64,000 bases of DNA from Talaromyces rugulosus (Eukaryota > Ascomycota > Eurotiomycetes > Eurotiales > Trichocomaceae), in contig NC_049564.1 in assembly GCF_013368755.1 (NCBI RefSeq), positions 70,001-134,000 on the forward strand, given 5' to 3'. Positions 44,233 through 56,382 of this stretch are shown here, in pieces (the stretch's first letter is position 1; the number at the start of each line of letters is the position of its first letter). The notes below the pieces were generated by a model that saw only the letters and a program-made list of their open reading frames with translations, did not search any database and was not told the DNA's origin. The position numbers were made by a program, and so were the translations under genes.

Positions 44233-44644
44233 TCAGTTTTTCCAGTTGGACAGCACCGTGAACCACCCACGCCCATGCTCAATGGCAATGATACGAGCCC
44301 CAATGGGGAATTCCTACGGCAAACCAGGCATCAATAGTAAATGGCATCCCAAACTGTCACTCACGTCGCCAGCAGTTACCAATCGCCTTTCTTCGAGATG
44401 TACAGTCGAGGGTCCCGTCGAGGCGTACAGGGAGAAACCTGGACCAATTATCGCCAGTCCTGTCAACTGAAATCCCTCTTTTTTCCCTTGTTTTTTCCTT
44501 TATTTTTCTTTTGCCACCTATCCGAATGACTAGCTTTAGGCGTCGTAAGTACTCAATACTAGCGGCGGTCCATGTAACGCATAAGCACTAATGGTAAGGT
44601 GGCGAAACGCGTAACTATGGCTATTACAGACTTACGGTTTCCAT
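44233..44644 (-). CDS. Possible small three-exon gene, unknown
   Basis: Exons 44636-44644 (Met-Glu-Thr), 44365-44466 and 44233-44313 join in frame with good GTAAGT and GTGAGT donors and CAG/TAG acceptors. The 63-residue product reads LTGLAIIGPGFSLYASTGPS, HLEERRLVTAGD and EFPIGARIIAIEHGRGWFTV. The two larger exons look protein-like and the 51-bp intron between them is convincing; the first tiny exon is a guess. It could also be the surviving end of a larger decayed gene. No family recognised. Confidence 0.35.
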
Positions 44645-45123
44645 GTGGCTGCTAGTGCTATTACAAGGATCATTGCTAGGTCGGGGCCTGCGGTCTACCT
44701 TAGTGGCTTAGCCTAGCCTCTTGGGGTTTACTCATCTGTCGGTCAGTGCGTCGGAGGAGGATCTGTTTGCGAAGCCCCTAGCTGTATTTTAATGATCTCC
44801 TGAAGATCACAAGGCTAAGTCTGAGTAAGCACATTGATAATGGACCCCCCTTGATTATTGGCTTATCTAAGATACGTAGACGCTGCCAGTCTACTCTGTA
44901 CTCTACATGCTCAAGTCTTCAGAAAATTAAATTACTGTTTAATTACTATGATTCCATGTGGAGCACGGAGTACCACCGGGCAAGTAAACATTGGCAAGAC
45001 CGAAGCCTTTTTTGTTGATTACTGTCTCATCTAATAGCCATTCTCATCTAATCACTAAAAAGAGTAGTCTATCTAATCGCCTTGTTCTGTTTCTTTTTGT
45101 CTTTTTGAACGTTTCCCCGCTTT
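44645..45123. other. Intergenic
   Basis: About 480 bp; a CGGAGTAC motif at 44966. Nothing else recognised. Confidence 0.5.
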
Positions 45124-46992
45124 CTAGTTGGCAAATATCTCTGCCAGGTAGTCGGTAGCACCAGTCACAGTGCCAGCGTAAGCCAGGTACATGTCCGGGC
45201 GAACGACAACAGCAAACTCTTCTCCAGATTTGACGATGTCAGTCAGGTAGGTAGACGCACTCTCACCGTTGAGATCGGACTGCTGGCCGTCCACGTTGGG
45301 GACGAGCTTATGCCATGCCACGAGGTCGTTGAATTTACCAAAGTTACCACCGTGGTCGCCAGACACCAGCACGCGGAACTTGCCATATTCAACTACCTGG
45401 TAGAACCACTTGCCATCTTCAGTACTTCCAGGGACCTTAACCTCAAAGTCCGGGCATGGGCAGCCGGCCTTCCACAGGCCGGTTTCCGACTCGCGGATGA
45501 CCGGCGACTGCAGGTCGTCGTAGGTAATACCCATACCTAGTTAAAAACATGTCAGAAAGACCAAAGCTCTACCGTATTAACCGAAGAAGACCTTTCTCAC
45601 CAGTGATGTACGCGGCATTCTTCTCGACGTTGCCGACGTATTGAGATGCCTCGTGCTTGGTGTCTCGGACCAGCCGGGCAGCGACGGCAACGACGTTTTC
45701 AGCCACCTTGCGACGCTCCACATCGAAACTCTGGAGGATCTTCTGAGCCGCGCCAGGGGCTAACCTGTCGCCGTGCTTGAGAATGTAGGCCATCCGCCAT
45801 CCGAGGCCGAAGGCGTCAGCGAGGCCGGTGTTAAGCCCTTGACCACCGTTGACTGAGTGACAGTGAGCAGCATCACCGGCCAGGATAATCCTTCCGCTAC
45901 CATTACGGGAGATAAACGTCTCGGCAACTCGTTCCTTGACTGGTATTGCCCTTAGTTAGTGACCGTGACCAAAATTATAAGTCAAAAAGAGCAAGGAAGA
46001 AAGACAAGTCCGATGTATGCACATCGGTGGAGCAGGCTAGTTCATACCTTCAAAGGTACTAAACCATTCCTTCTTGGTAAATTCAACACGATATGGGGCC
46101 AGGTGTTTCTTGATCGACTCCTTGGACCTCTCCTCGTTGATCTCGCCGTCCAGCAGGATGTAGAAACGGCACATATCACGCTCTCGGGGAATCCATGCTA
46201 CGCGCGATTCGCCGTTGAGCTCAAAGGTAATGATCTCGGGGCAGCGAGGGAAGTCACTATCCATAAACGTATCCAGGACAGCCCAGGTCATCTCGGGCTT
46301 CGTGCCCTTGAATGGAATGTCCAAAGCCTGACGCGTGGCAGACCGGGCGCCATCAGCAGCAACGCAATACGTAGCGTGCACTATGTGGCCGGATATGGCA
46401 TACACATCAACGCCCTTTTCGTTCTCGCGAACAGACTCGACCGGTTCGCTGAACACGATCGAGTCCCCAAGCTCAGCAGCAAGGATCTGTTCGACGACCG
46501 GTTGGCCAATCATTAAAAAGTTCTTGTGCAGGACGTGTTCAAGCTTCTCCCACCAGTGGCTTTGACGGGAGGTGAACTTTCCATCTGCAAAAATGGAGCT
46601 AGCTACGAGCAATCGTTAGTGGAGGATGCTCAGGGTTTCGTATGTTCCGACTTACTATTGCACTTGAGGCCCTGGCTGCTAAGGGTCTCCAAAATGCCTA
46701 CAATCTGGAGATACTGCTGCGACCGGGCGTTCAGCGCATCAGCTCTGCCGAGTCGAAGGGCCCGAGGCTTTCCGTCTATCTGGGGTTAGTATGGTCAACA
46801 ACTAGGACAGAACTTGGCTAACCGAGCACGCAGACTGAAGCACCCATTCGCTTCGCTAGAAGGGCGGTCAACATTCCAGTTGGGCCACCTTGAAAATAAC
46901 ATCATGTTAGGACCGTTCATAGCACATCAGAGAGGGGCAATGGTTTCTAGCTTACCGCCAACAACGGCCAAATCAACGGTTGTCTCTTCCAT
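45124..46992 (-). CDS. FAD-dependent aromatic monooxygenase (phenol hydroxylase family)
   Basis: Six exons (46956-46992, 46823-46888, 46656-46775, 46048-46602, 45601-45939, 45124-45536) give 509 residues. FAD motif GGGPTGM at the N-terminus, then PRALRLGRADALNARSQQYL, the DG motif CVAADGARSATRQALDIPF, and the GD motif ILAGDAAHCHSVNGGQGLNT followed by GLADAFGLGWRMAYI. The C-terminal part (GDHGGNFGKFNDLVAWHKLV, VVVRPDMYLAYAG) is the thioredoxin-like domain of phenol 2-monooxygenases. Such enzymes hydroxylate phenolic rings with NADPH and O2. Two acceptors (GATAG for exon 3, ACCAG for exon 5) were chosen because only they preserve the frame. Divergent from the SDR at 48366. Confidence 0.92.
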
Positions 46993-48365
46993 GATAGTTA
47001 TTCTTCTCAATTGGGAAAAATGTGCGGAGGGAATAATCAAAGTTCACACAGAAAAGTTAAGGATTGGATGGCAGAACTGCCACGGGCCTACATGTGCTCA
47101 GGATGTCAATTTTATACGTCCAAATTGGATTGGAAATTTGCTTAGTGACACCTGGACACCGGTCCGATCAATGAATGACTACGTAGTAAAGTAAACGTGA
47201 TGGGCTATGCATGTTCGCCACTAGACCCAGCCCTCACTCCTAGTCTCTTACATGCTAAAAACTGACACAGGATGGTGGGGGCTGCGACATAATCGCAAAT
47301 GTACGGCCATTCACTGCTGGCTGCTAGCCATCGTGGCGGCGAGTATACACATGTATGTAATCCACAGAGAATAGCTTTACCCGATACCGAGTACGTATAC
47401 GGAGTACATACGAATACAGCGCTCGTATTCGAAACCGAATAAGAACCTAATAATAAGCACCAGTCACTATGACCATCTCACGTACGGGCTTTGTAAATTT
47501 CGTGCCCTAGATGTGGATGCCGCGGGTGATCTGTGGGTTAAGTCAGGTCAGCACTAGATCTTGGTCCCGTATCGCTGCTGGTGGCAGTGCCTTAGAAGCT
47601 TGGAAGCAACATGAACATGAGATCATATTTAATCTAATATGCTTCGTCAACAATACCATCCGCCGATGCATAAGCACTGAAGTTGCAACGCACACTCGGA
47701 CTCGTATATAGTATTATGTCAGCTCACAGACCCGGGCCCAAAGAATGAAAATGGATAATGACCAAGAGTCTCCGTCGCGTGTTACTCGGGGATCCCTTCA
47801 ATTTCATGATTGCTATGTAAGCCGGCTTACTCGGCAATCCGACCTTGACATGAGTCAGAATCGTGAGCGCTAAATTCGTCGGAGCAAAAAGGAGGAAAAA
47901 GCCGCGAGAACGACAAACAAGCATCGAGAAGTTTTATCATAGACGGCAATTGAAGCCAGTCAATTAGCCTACAGGCTAGTTAGTCTACTAGTTACACATC
48001 AGCATTACCTTACGCCAAGGCAAAGCTCACTAAGCAGGGCCCACCGACTGTAAACTACTTCCCGAATTGGGTAAGGGATGTCGAATCCTCTGCCCACGTA
48101 TTATTCGCGATACAGCGGGGTGCGTCGCGTCGGCCAACATCGAGGTGAGAAGAAGAATCCTTTCTGATTCATCATTTTAACCGTTAGCTTCCTCGCTCTT
48201 GTTCGCTTTTATATCGTGCAAGATACATGCTCAATTGTTCTGTGTAGAATCCTATATCGTCTAAGCACGCTGCCCATAGGATCTTTCCTCATTTCAGGTT
48301 GTCGAGACATTGTTCACCTTTTTTGAGAAGCCGGATAAGAAAAAGAGAGAAAAAAAAAAGACAAG
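46993..48365. promoter_or_regulatory. Shared divergent promoter, FAD monooxygenase / SDR
   Basis: 1.37 kb with no gene. CGAATAC at 47411-47417 and GTATTCG at 47425-47431 form a perfect inverted repeat around a seven-base spacer containing AGCGCT; TACGGAGTACATA lies just before. This could be a shared regulatory site. Confidence 0.45.
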
Positions 48366-49352
48366 ATGGCGGTATCAACAAAAGCGATCGAGGTTTCCGA
48401 GCTTTTCAGCGTCAAAGGCCTCATTGCAGTCATTTCTGGCGGCGGTTCTGGTAAGGATTACGGACCTTGTCCTGACGCAATTTCTTTGCACGAGCCTTGA
48501 CTAATACTATCGCCAACGCGCGCACTCAGGTATTGGTCGCATGATTACTCGCGCACTGGCAGTCAATGGTGCTGAAAAGGTCTACATCCTGGGCCGTCGT
48601 CTGGCTGTTCTGGAAGAAGCTGCGCAACCTTTTTCTGGGGTCGTTATCCCAGTCGAATGCGATGTGACATCCAAGGAATCCCTCCAGACCGTCACTGACA
48701 GGATCACAAAGGAGGCCGGATACATCAATGTTCTCTGGTGCAACTCAGGAACCTCTGGCCCCGAGAGTCCGGAGTTGAATAGCTCGTCCACCATCGACGA
48801 ATTCATCGAGTACAACTGGAGGCACTCATTCGAGGACTACGCCGAAACATTTCGAGTCAACACTGCCGGCTTCTGGTACACATCTATTGCGTTTCTTAAA
48901 CTCCTTAGCCTGGGCAACGAAAAAATCCCTGGTCTGCACAGCCAGATCATCTCGACTTGCAGTACCCTTGGTTTCGGGCGGTTCGCCGCAACAGGGCGAT
49001 TCGCCTATGGTCAAAGCAAGGCGTCCCAGATGCACATGATGAAGCAGCTGTCCACACATCTGGTGCCTTACAATATTCGAGTCAATATGGTTGCTCCAGG
49101 CCGTGAGTTTATTTTTGTTTTTCTTCTTCAGACACGAACTAACAACATTTAGTCTTCCCCACCGACATGACTTCATCGATGACTTCCACCGGCTACGACG
49201 TTTCAAAGCTGATCCCGGAGGGAAGAGCTGGCTTAGAAACAGACATCGCCGGCGTGGTTCTTTTCCTAACAAGCAAGGCTGGCGCTTACATGAATGGCAA
49301 TGTCGTGGTCTGTGATGGTGGACGCTTGTCTGTTGTCCCTTCCACATACTAG
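48366..49352 (+). CDS. Short-chain dehydrogenase/reductase
   Basis: Three exons (48366-48450, 48530-49102, 49153-49352) give 285 residues. Classical SDR blocks: VISGGGSGIGRM (cofactor loop), CDVTS, VLWCNSGTSGP (NNAG equivalent), IISTCSTLGF (Ser), YGQSKASQMHMMKQL (Tyr-x3-Lys), NIRVNMVAPGLFPTDM, and AGAYMNGNVVVCDGGRL. All catalytic residues are present. NAD(P)-linked, cytosolic, probably acting on an alcohol or ketone of the same pathway as the divergent FAD monooxygenase. Confidence 0.92.
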
Positions 49353-50346
49353 TCTGAAACCTTGATAACATAAAAGCTACAATGTAGACAGAAAATTGTG
49401 CGGTTAAATCTCATAATTAAGTACAATAGTCAAAGGGAAACCCTACGTTTACCATACACGGCCTTCACGACCAGGGAAACCCCGTAAACCCCAAGTTGTA
49501 GAGTTCCTTTCACCGGACTCTAGACATTAAACAGGTGCCACTTCATTTTTCTTGATTTGCACCTTGGTCGTAGGTAAAGCCCTTTATCGAATTCTGCAAT
49601 TATGAGGTAGTGAGACTTGTTCTCCTCACCCTGGTGACAACGCAAGATATTACCCGAAATCGTCTCCGTCTCCCTTTCCGGGTCTTGGTCGAGCAGCAGT
49701 TTACTCTATTCCTGGAAGTTTGAACTCAACCTCTCGTTGTTGATTTTATCAGTATTGCCGGCACTGGTTGGTGAGGACATGCTTCGACGATAACGTCATC
49801 AAACTTCACAATGATGCAGGACCATTGTCCTTCTCAAAATTCCCAAGTCGAATTAAGATTATTTAAGGTCCCTGCTCGGTGGCTCAAGCCTAGTGGGCAG
49901 CATCAGGTGAACTAATCTTTGACGGGATTCTTATCTATCCACTGAGAGGGTAATGTTCCGAGGCTTCAGCGAGGGCCGAAGTTCAGCATATTCGAGCTGA
50001 CCTCATAGTTTCGAGAAAAATGTCGAACTTAATGATAAATTGATGCTTTGTATTATTTCCTAATCTCCAGAAAGATCGAAATAGTGTTTTTCTTAGGATG
50101 ATGAGTCCCTTTTTTTGGCCAGGCAGTGAAAATAACTTGGCATATGCTTAATGTGGATCACGTAACGACCCAATGGCCCAGTCAATGTAAATTATGCGTC
50201 AAAATGCGTGCCGAACAACGAGCCAAAGTCGTGGATGGATCATTGCGCCAGGATACGCATACACTGAACGATGTGCTGTATGATGATGGGATCACCAGAG
50301 TGCGACGACCTAAATAGTAACGTTTATTTTCAACTCGGCAATCGTC
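49353..50346. other. Intergenic, convergent
   Basis: 1.0 kb between the convergent SDR and MFS genes. No gene or repeat recognised; the ORF at 50126-50317 lacks features. Confidence 0.55.
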
Positions 50347-51818
50347 TTATGCTTTCGAAAGCAACTTCCAGTTCGTTTTAATGCCACGCGACAAAGACAT
50401 AATGACGAATCCCACAGCAGTCGTCGCGCCAGTCCAGACCCAGACTGCGGTGAACCCGCCTCTTGTCTGCAATGCTCCAGCAATTGGAGTGCTGGGCAAC
50501 AGTGCAAAGGACAGGAAGCAAAAAGCCATGCCCACACGGGTACCGATTAGTTTTGGGTCCGGGCATAGTCTGATGACAACAACAGGTTGCAGCGCAAAGA
50601 CAGAACCGGTCGAGAAGCCGTAAATTGCCGCGGTCACAATGAGGCCAGGTAGATTGGTAACGCCAATGAAGCCGAAAGCAATGACGAAGGTCACAAGGTT
50701 CATAGCCAAAAACATATTAAAGGGTCCGAATCTGGTACTGAAGAAATTGGGAATGATCCGGCCCAGAGCCGAGGTTAGATTCATGATGGCAATAATATAA
50801 AAGCTCAACTCTTCGCCGGCGATGCCGCTATCGAGAGCAAAACTCTGGACGTAGAAGAACGGGGTGAATACACCTAGTAACATGATAAAGTTGCCAATTA
50901 AGAGGACAATGAAAGGAAGGTCACGGAAAGCAGTTGTATCGACGGCCTTGCGGTGCGATGCTGGTTTGCTGCGAGGTCTAAGCGCGACGACGGGGATAAT
51001 GAGAGTCCCCAGCGAGATAAATCCGAGGACCCTGACAGCCCAGCCAAAACCAATACTGGGCTGAAGCTGGCGGAATGCAATAGGTAGGACAATACTGGAG
51101 GTTAGATGCGGATTAGAAGAGAAGGTCAGCCATAAAGGTGCCTGTGAAGAACTTACCCGGCAACACCGCCACCGGATGCACCAATACCGCTGGCCAGCGG
51201 GTATTTAGTGGTAAAGTGCGTGGACAGAACAGTTGGTCCGAGAAATGCTATGAAACCGCCGCCAATTCCAACACACAGGGACTGGGCAAGTATAAATTGC
51301 CAGTATTTCTTGCAGAGACTTTGCATTATGATCCCGAACACCACCATGAACGAGCCTGCGCTGACGACATATCGATAGAGACCAGCATCGTATAACGGAC
51401 CGGATAGAGCAGTGGAGAAGAAAATGAGAAAACTTTGGATAGAGCCAATGATGGATGCTTTGGAGGGATCATATCCAAGATTGGACTCGTAGTATGTCTG
51501 AAAAATACCATAACTAGAAATAATGCCTAAGCCAGAAATAACCTCATGTCAGTATATAATCTGACCAATGAAGTCAATAATTGGCTTACCATATGTGTTG
51601 AAATATAGGCAAAAGCTACAGACTACTTGGATCCAGGCAAAGAAGCCGCCATTAGGGCGTGTGTCGGCATTCTGCGACGGTGGCGGTGGTTCGTTAATCG
51701 CCGAAGGAACCTTTTCCGACACTCCCTGGAGCTCCTGCGACTTCACCACTTGCTGCTGACTGCCATTGAGCCTATCCTTGTGTGATTGGATGCCCGGTAG
51801 TACGTCAGTGGCTGTCAT
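50347..51818 (-). CDS. MFS transporter, monocarboxylate (MCT)-like
   Basis: Three exons (51590-51818, 51157-51526, 50347-51094) give 448 residues. After a polar N-tail (PPPPSQNADTRPNGGFFAW) helix 1 starts, then YGIISSYGIFQTYYESN, QSLCVGIGGGFIAFLGP, FTPFFYVQSFALDSGI, AIMNLTSALGRIIPNFF and about 12 hydrophobic segments; it ends KTNWKLLSKA. ATG 51818 is the first Met in frame. It is paralogous to the transporter at 10534-12163 but has different intron positions in its second half. In this setting it probably imports or exports the pathway's acid. Confidence 0.88.
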
Positions 51819-54170
51819 GGTCCGATGCAAGGGCGCGGGAATCTGGAGCCGGCTGTGCGTGTTTCTCGCCGACTTGTCGGTGTATTGACGCAAACAATGC
51901 TTAGTTTGAAACCCTGCAGGAGAGGAGGAATCAATATTAAATGTTTCAAGACAAAAGCTGCTCTTGAAGCGAAGGTGGTCTAAAGAGTATTGTGACCAAC
52001 GGAGTGCGGCAACCCTAAACTAGCAATTCGCAGTGCGAACCTGAATCCGGCCTGGTCATGAGCAGATTTCAAAGTTATCACAGACAGTGTTGAATATTTT
52101 AATTAAGCCATACTTTGAGTGCGGAATTTTTTAAAAGATATACATCGTAAATGGCTACTTTAGACTTTACATGTATTCAATATTGAACGATGGGAATTAA
52201 AATACTGCGTGGCCAAGTCAATATTGAAGGCTTGGACATTCATAATGTTCTTGCATACATATTACCTATATCGATATATTGAATCGATACTATCTTCATA
52301 AGTAAACATCAACATTCAAGAAAAAAAGGATATGATTGGCCAGATGACATCCATTGGGGGGCCGACTACCATATGTCTTTTCAGTGTTTTCACACGAAGG
52401 GGTGAAAGGGTACTCTATACTCCGTACTCCGTTCTCCGTACATGTGTCATGTAGTATCGGCGCCCGAAATATCGCGCAATTATCAAACGAAAGACAAAGA
52501 GTTTGATTGGATGCAGTGGGTCGCTGTTGTTGGGCTAAAAATTTCTGTTCGTAGCATTATAATATTATGCATATCGCCAGTCAACGAAGGCGACTATAGT
52601 GAAGACTATTCGACACTCCACCCATGAGACTCGAGGGTCGAGACCGTACACGGTGAGAGTAAGCCCAGTCATGGCTATTATTATTGCTGTTCATCATAAT
52701 CCTATTGATTACGTCGGAATAAGAGTCTTGGCACTACTAGAAGCGGAGGAGGCGTTCCACTGTTTGGCGACGGCCCGGATTCTAGCGCTGTTATAAATAC
52801 GAACACTTCAAAATGTTCCTGGGCGAAAGAGATCTGCGCCGGTGACTCCGTAAAGCTTGAAAATAAGCTTGATATATTTCCACGCTAGAAGGCCGGAAGT
52901 GGGTCCGCCATTATAGTACGGGGTATGTTTCGTATTATACGGATTACTAGTGGGTAATGGGGTGTAACGATTACATTACTGACTAATAATTGTGATAAAT
53001 ACTTACAATACGAGGTGTACCGTAAGATTAGCGTAAGCCAAGAACTGGATCCTTTACATAATAAGGATACGGGGTAGCCACCGCATGGACTCAAGAGGCT
53101 CGCCGCCCCGCAGCGGGAACGACCCACAACTCTACGACCGGGCTCCACCTCATGGAGCGGCGATACATACAATCTCACTCACTTTGGGCATTGAACAGTG
53201 AAAGATTTCTACTCAACCCACCCAAGATCTGGGCCCAGCATAAGCGCTTAATTATTATACGCATGTCCGCACATCGTACGGAATCCTATTTGAGCCAACA
53301 TACGGAGCCCGGAGACCGCCGTGCTCGTTCAGGAAGCTTTCTAATCGTCCTAGCTCAAGGAATCAGTGGAGGGAATAAGCGAGACTCAAGTTTGAGATTC
53401 GGAAGCCGCTTGCTGACCGATATAACTGGCTACCTTTCAGCATTGGCGTAGATAAGCAATGCCTCCATCAAGCCTGGAAAGAAACCAGCTTTGCTTGAAG
53501 AATCCTTCGCGCTCAACGTCTCGTTAGGTTTACTATGTAATTTCCTCCTCGGACCAAACGTCAAGATCTAGTCGCAGCCAGAGTGATTCGACCGCCGTTG
53601 TCGTTATTTCGTCTGACATAATCACAAGTACTGGTGGTCTCACGACGCATGTAATTATTAGATGGGTGGGGCCACCTGTGTTTACGACGATCGGATACCC
53701 CAGTAGTATTGATAAATTCGTAATACTCACCTCCACTAGTCGAAGAGCTTTTGTGGTACATCGTGTACTTCCTAGCTAGGGGTAATAGTAGTAAACTGGT
53801 CTGTCACGGAAAAAATTTTCCGCTTACCTTTCGAGTCTTCCACTCGTAATTTACCTAAATGGACCCGGCTGTGTATGGGGCTAGGACAATGAGCTATTAT
53901 TGTCACCATCCGTGACATGGCAATCATCCAATCTTACCAATGCGTTTGGTGAGACAATGATTACACCTGGAAAACTTGCGGGTTTCCCGGTATGGCCAGA
54001 GACCGTCAGCATCGCTTTTTCTCTTCTGCCGAGAAGCTCATCCGTCGTTGACATTGCTGGCCGGAGAAAGTAAAGTTGTCGAGTGGACTGGTTGAATCTT
54101 CTTCGAGAATCAATCGATCTTCCCAATACAGACATACCCTTAGACATATTTGTAGATCACCATAACAGAA
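51819..54170. other. Intergenic
   Basis: 2.35 kb between divergent MFS and CoA-transferase genes. Tandem TACTCCGTACTCCGTTCTCC lies at about 52419-52440. Short ORFs (52442-52796, 52885-53451, 53533-53761, 53881-54147) have no recognisable content. Confidence 0.5.
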
Positions 54171-56163
54171 ATGGCGACTGGCTATTCCGTTCCACAAGAG
54201 GCGTCCAAGGTCTTCCATGAGAGAATCTTGCGAAGCCCCCGGGTGAAGCAGCATTTGCTCGATGACCTCGAGAAATATGCAAATATCTCATTCGAGGGTT
54301 CACCGGACCCTATTCTGCCCGTTAACTGGCGCTTCGGTGAGAGCATATCTTCGCTCAAGGCTCTGGAGGCTACATACATCAATGCCATCTTAGACAAGCT
54401 CTATGGGGTTCCTGTGCAAAAGGCATCCATTAGCACGTATGTTTCATCAACAGGACCACAACCCCCTATAATGAACCGTCCTGGATTAACAAAAAAATTT
54501 AGGAACCATGGGATTCTGTTCATCATGTCAGTTTTGCTCTGGTCTCTTGACCCAGAGGGCAGAAATGTCTCTTTTGCGGAAATCCGCAGTGACGAAAAGG
54601 CCAAAGATTTTTACTTTAGTTGTTTCAAGGACTATGATAACCACAAGTCCTTGGAAGGCCCATACCGATGTGGTACATCCAACATCTATCAGACGAGAGA
54701 TGACCGCTTCTTCCATCTTCACGGATCTCTCAACCCAGATGTGATTTTTCGGATGTTGAAGCTCCCCCTGGATCCACCGGGAGGTGAGGACACTTGGGAG
54801 CGAGTTCTCCCAGTGTTTAGAGCGGCACTTGCGCAATGGGATAGCGACGCTATTGACAAGCTGTCCAACAATGTCGTGAAGACCTCCGGGTCTATTTGTT
54901 ACGATGTTGATGGATACCGCAAGACTGACCAGGGAGAGGCAAACCGCCATGTTGGCTTGTGGGAAACTTTCCGTATAGGAAATGATAAACAGGCTCCTTC
55001 CTGGTGGACAGACGCGGCTGGTAACAAACCCCGAGATCCTTCAAAGCCTCTTGCCGGTCTTAAGGTCCTCGATGCAACTCGTATCATTGCCGGACCGACT
55101 GTGACCCGCGGCCTGGCGGAGCTCGGTGCTACAGTTTTGCGTATTACCTCCCCTAACATTCCTGATGGAACAATCTATCACCCAGAATTTAACTGGGGAA
55201 AACGAAATGCCGCATTGGACTTTCACAAGGCTGAAGATAGAGAAATCATGAAGAATCTCATCCTAGAGTGCGATGTCTTTGTCTCTAGTTACCGCCCAGA
55301 GGTAATGGAAAAATGGGGATTTGGAGTCGATCAAGTCATGGAGTTGTGCAAGGATCGACCCAAAGGTATCATTGTCGCCCGCCTCAACTGTTTCGGTTGG
55401 CACGGGCCTCTGCAATGGCGAAGTGGGTGGCAGCAGATATCTGATGCAGTATGTTCATGTCTCATGCATCCATCTCTTTCCTTTTACCACCGGGTCTTGT
55501 TAATAAATATGTAGCATACTGGGGTGTCCTACGGATTTGGTCGTGCCATGGGCAACGACGAGCCAGTCACGCCAATCTTCCCAAACAGTGATTTCTGGTA
55601 TGTGTTCTTTTCGCTTTTGAACAAAGGGAACCCCCTAACTGTCATAGTACCGGAGTTTCTGGAATATGCAGTGTCTTGGACGCCTTGGTTCGCAGAGCTG
55701 AGAATGGCGGATCCTACAAAATTAATGTAAGTCGAGTTTTGCTTGTCTGTCATTGACTCCAACTAACCAGATCCCTTAGTTGGCACTCGATTACTACAAC
55801 AATTGGTTGACATCTAATGTCGGCACGTATCCGGACAATGTATGGAAGAAACTGCACGCCCACTACGGCTCTCCAGTGTTCCGCCATGACGATCATATGT
55901 TGGCTCTCATTGGAAAAGTTACGGCCCTGCTGAAGCAGCATAGTCCAAATCTTTTCGACCCTCAGTTCTTCGAGATTCGATCCTGTGAAAATCTGGGCAT
56001 TAACATGCGAACTGTGAAGCCTGTAATCAAATTTGACGATATCGTAAAACCTGGCTTTAGTCTTGGAACTAGAGGAAACGGTGTGGACGAAGCTCGTTGG
56101 CCTGAAGAGTATGCCTTCCCCATTTCTGTTGGATCGTTACATGCTAACGTCACGTCCTTCTAG
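54171..56163 (+). CDS. Class III CoA-transferase (CaiB/BaiF family)
   Basis: Five exons (54171-54436, 54503-55448, 55515-55597, 55648-55726, 55780-56163) give 585 residues, as usual for the fungal type with a degenerate N-terminal and complete C-terminal half. Landmarks are NHGILFIMSVLLWSLDPEGR, IYQTRDDRFFHLHGSLNPD, then KPLAGLKVLDATRIIAGPTV, LAELGATVLRITSPN, NWGKRNAALDFHKAEDREI, DVFVSSYRPEVMEKWGFGVD, HTGVSYGFGRAMGNDEPV and SFSLGTRGNGVDEARWPE. The family moves CoA between carboxylates, so it probably activates an organic acid as its CoA thioester. The first intron (54437-54502) is 66 bp and has no in-frame stop, so a retained form with 22 more residues would also be translatable. Convergent with the SAT gene. 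Confidence 0.9.
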
Positions 56164-56382
56164 AAGCTGAGGTGTGTGGGTTGTGAGACTGGACAGCGCT
56201 TAGATTTCAACGTTCATGGATTTTTGAAGAACTATAATTCGGTTTAGAATTCTAGGTAGTCAGTTAAGGGCTATGACGTATACATAAAACATAGAAGCTC
56301 GTAAATTTCAAGTTACATGTATGACATCCATTGCTCTTCTTCCAATCCTTTACCTAGAATGTGAATGTACATTCCATATCTC

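Noticed and set aside
53881..54254. Minus ORFs at the start of the CoA-transferase gene
   Set aside because: Antisense to conserved coding sequence and its leader; no independent support.
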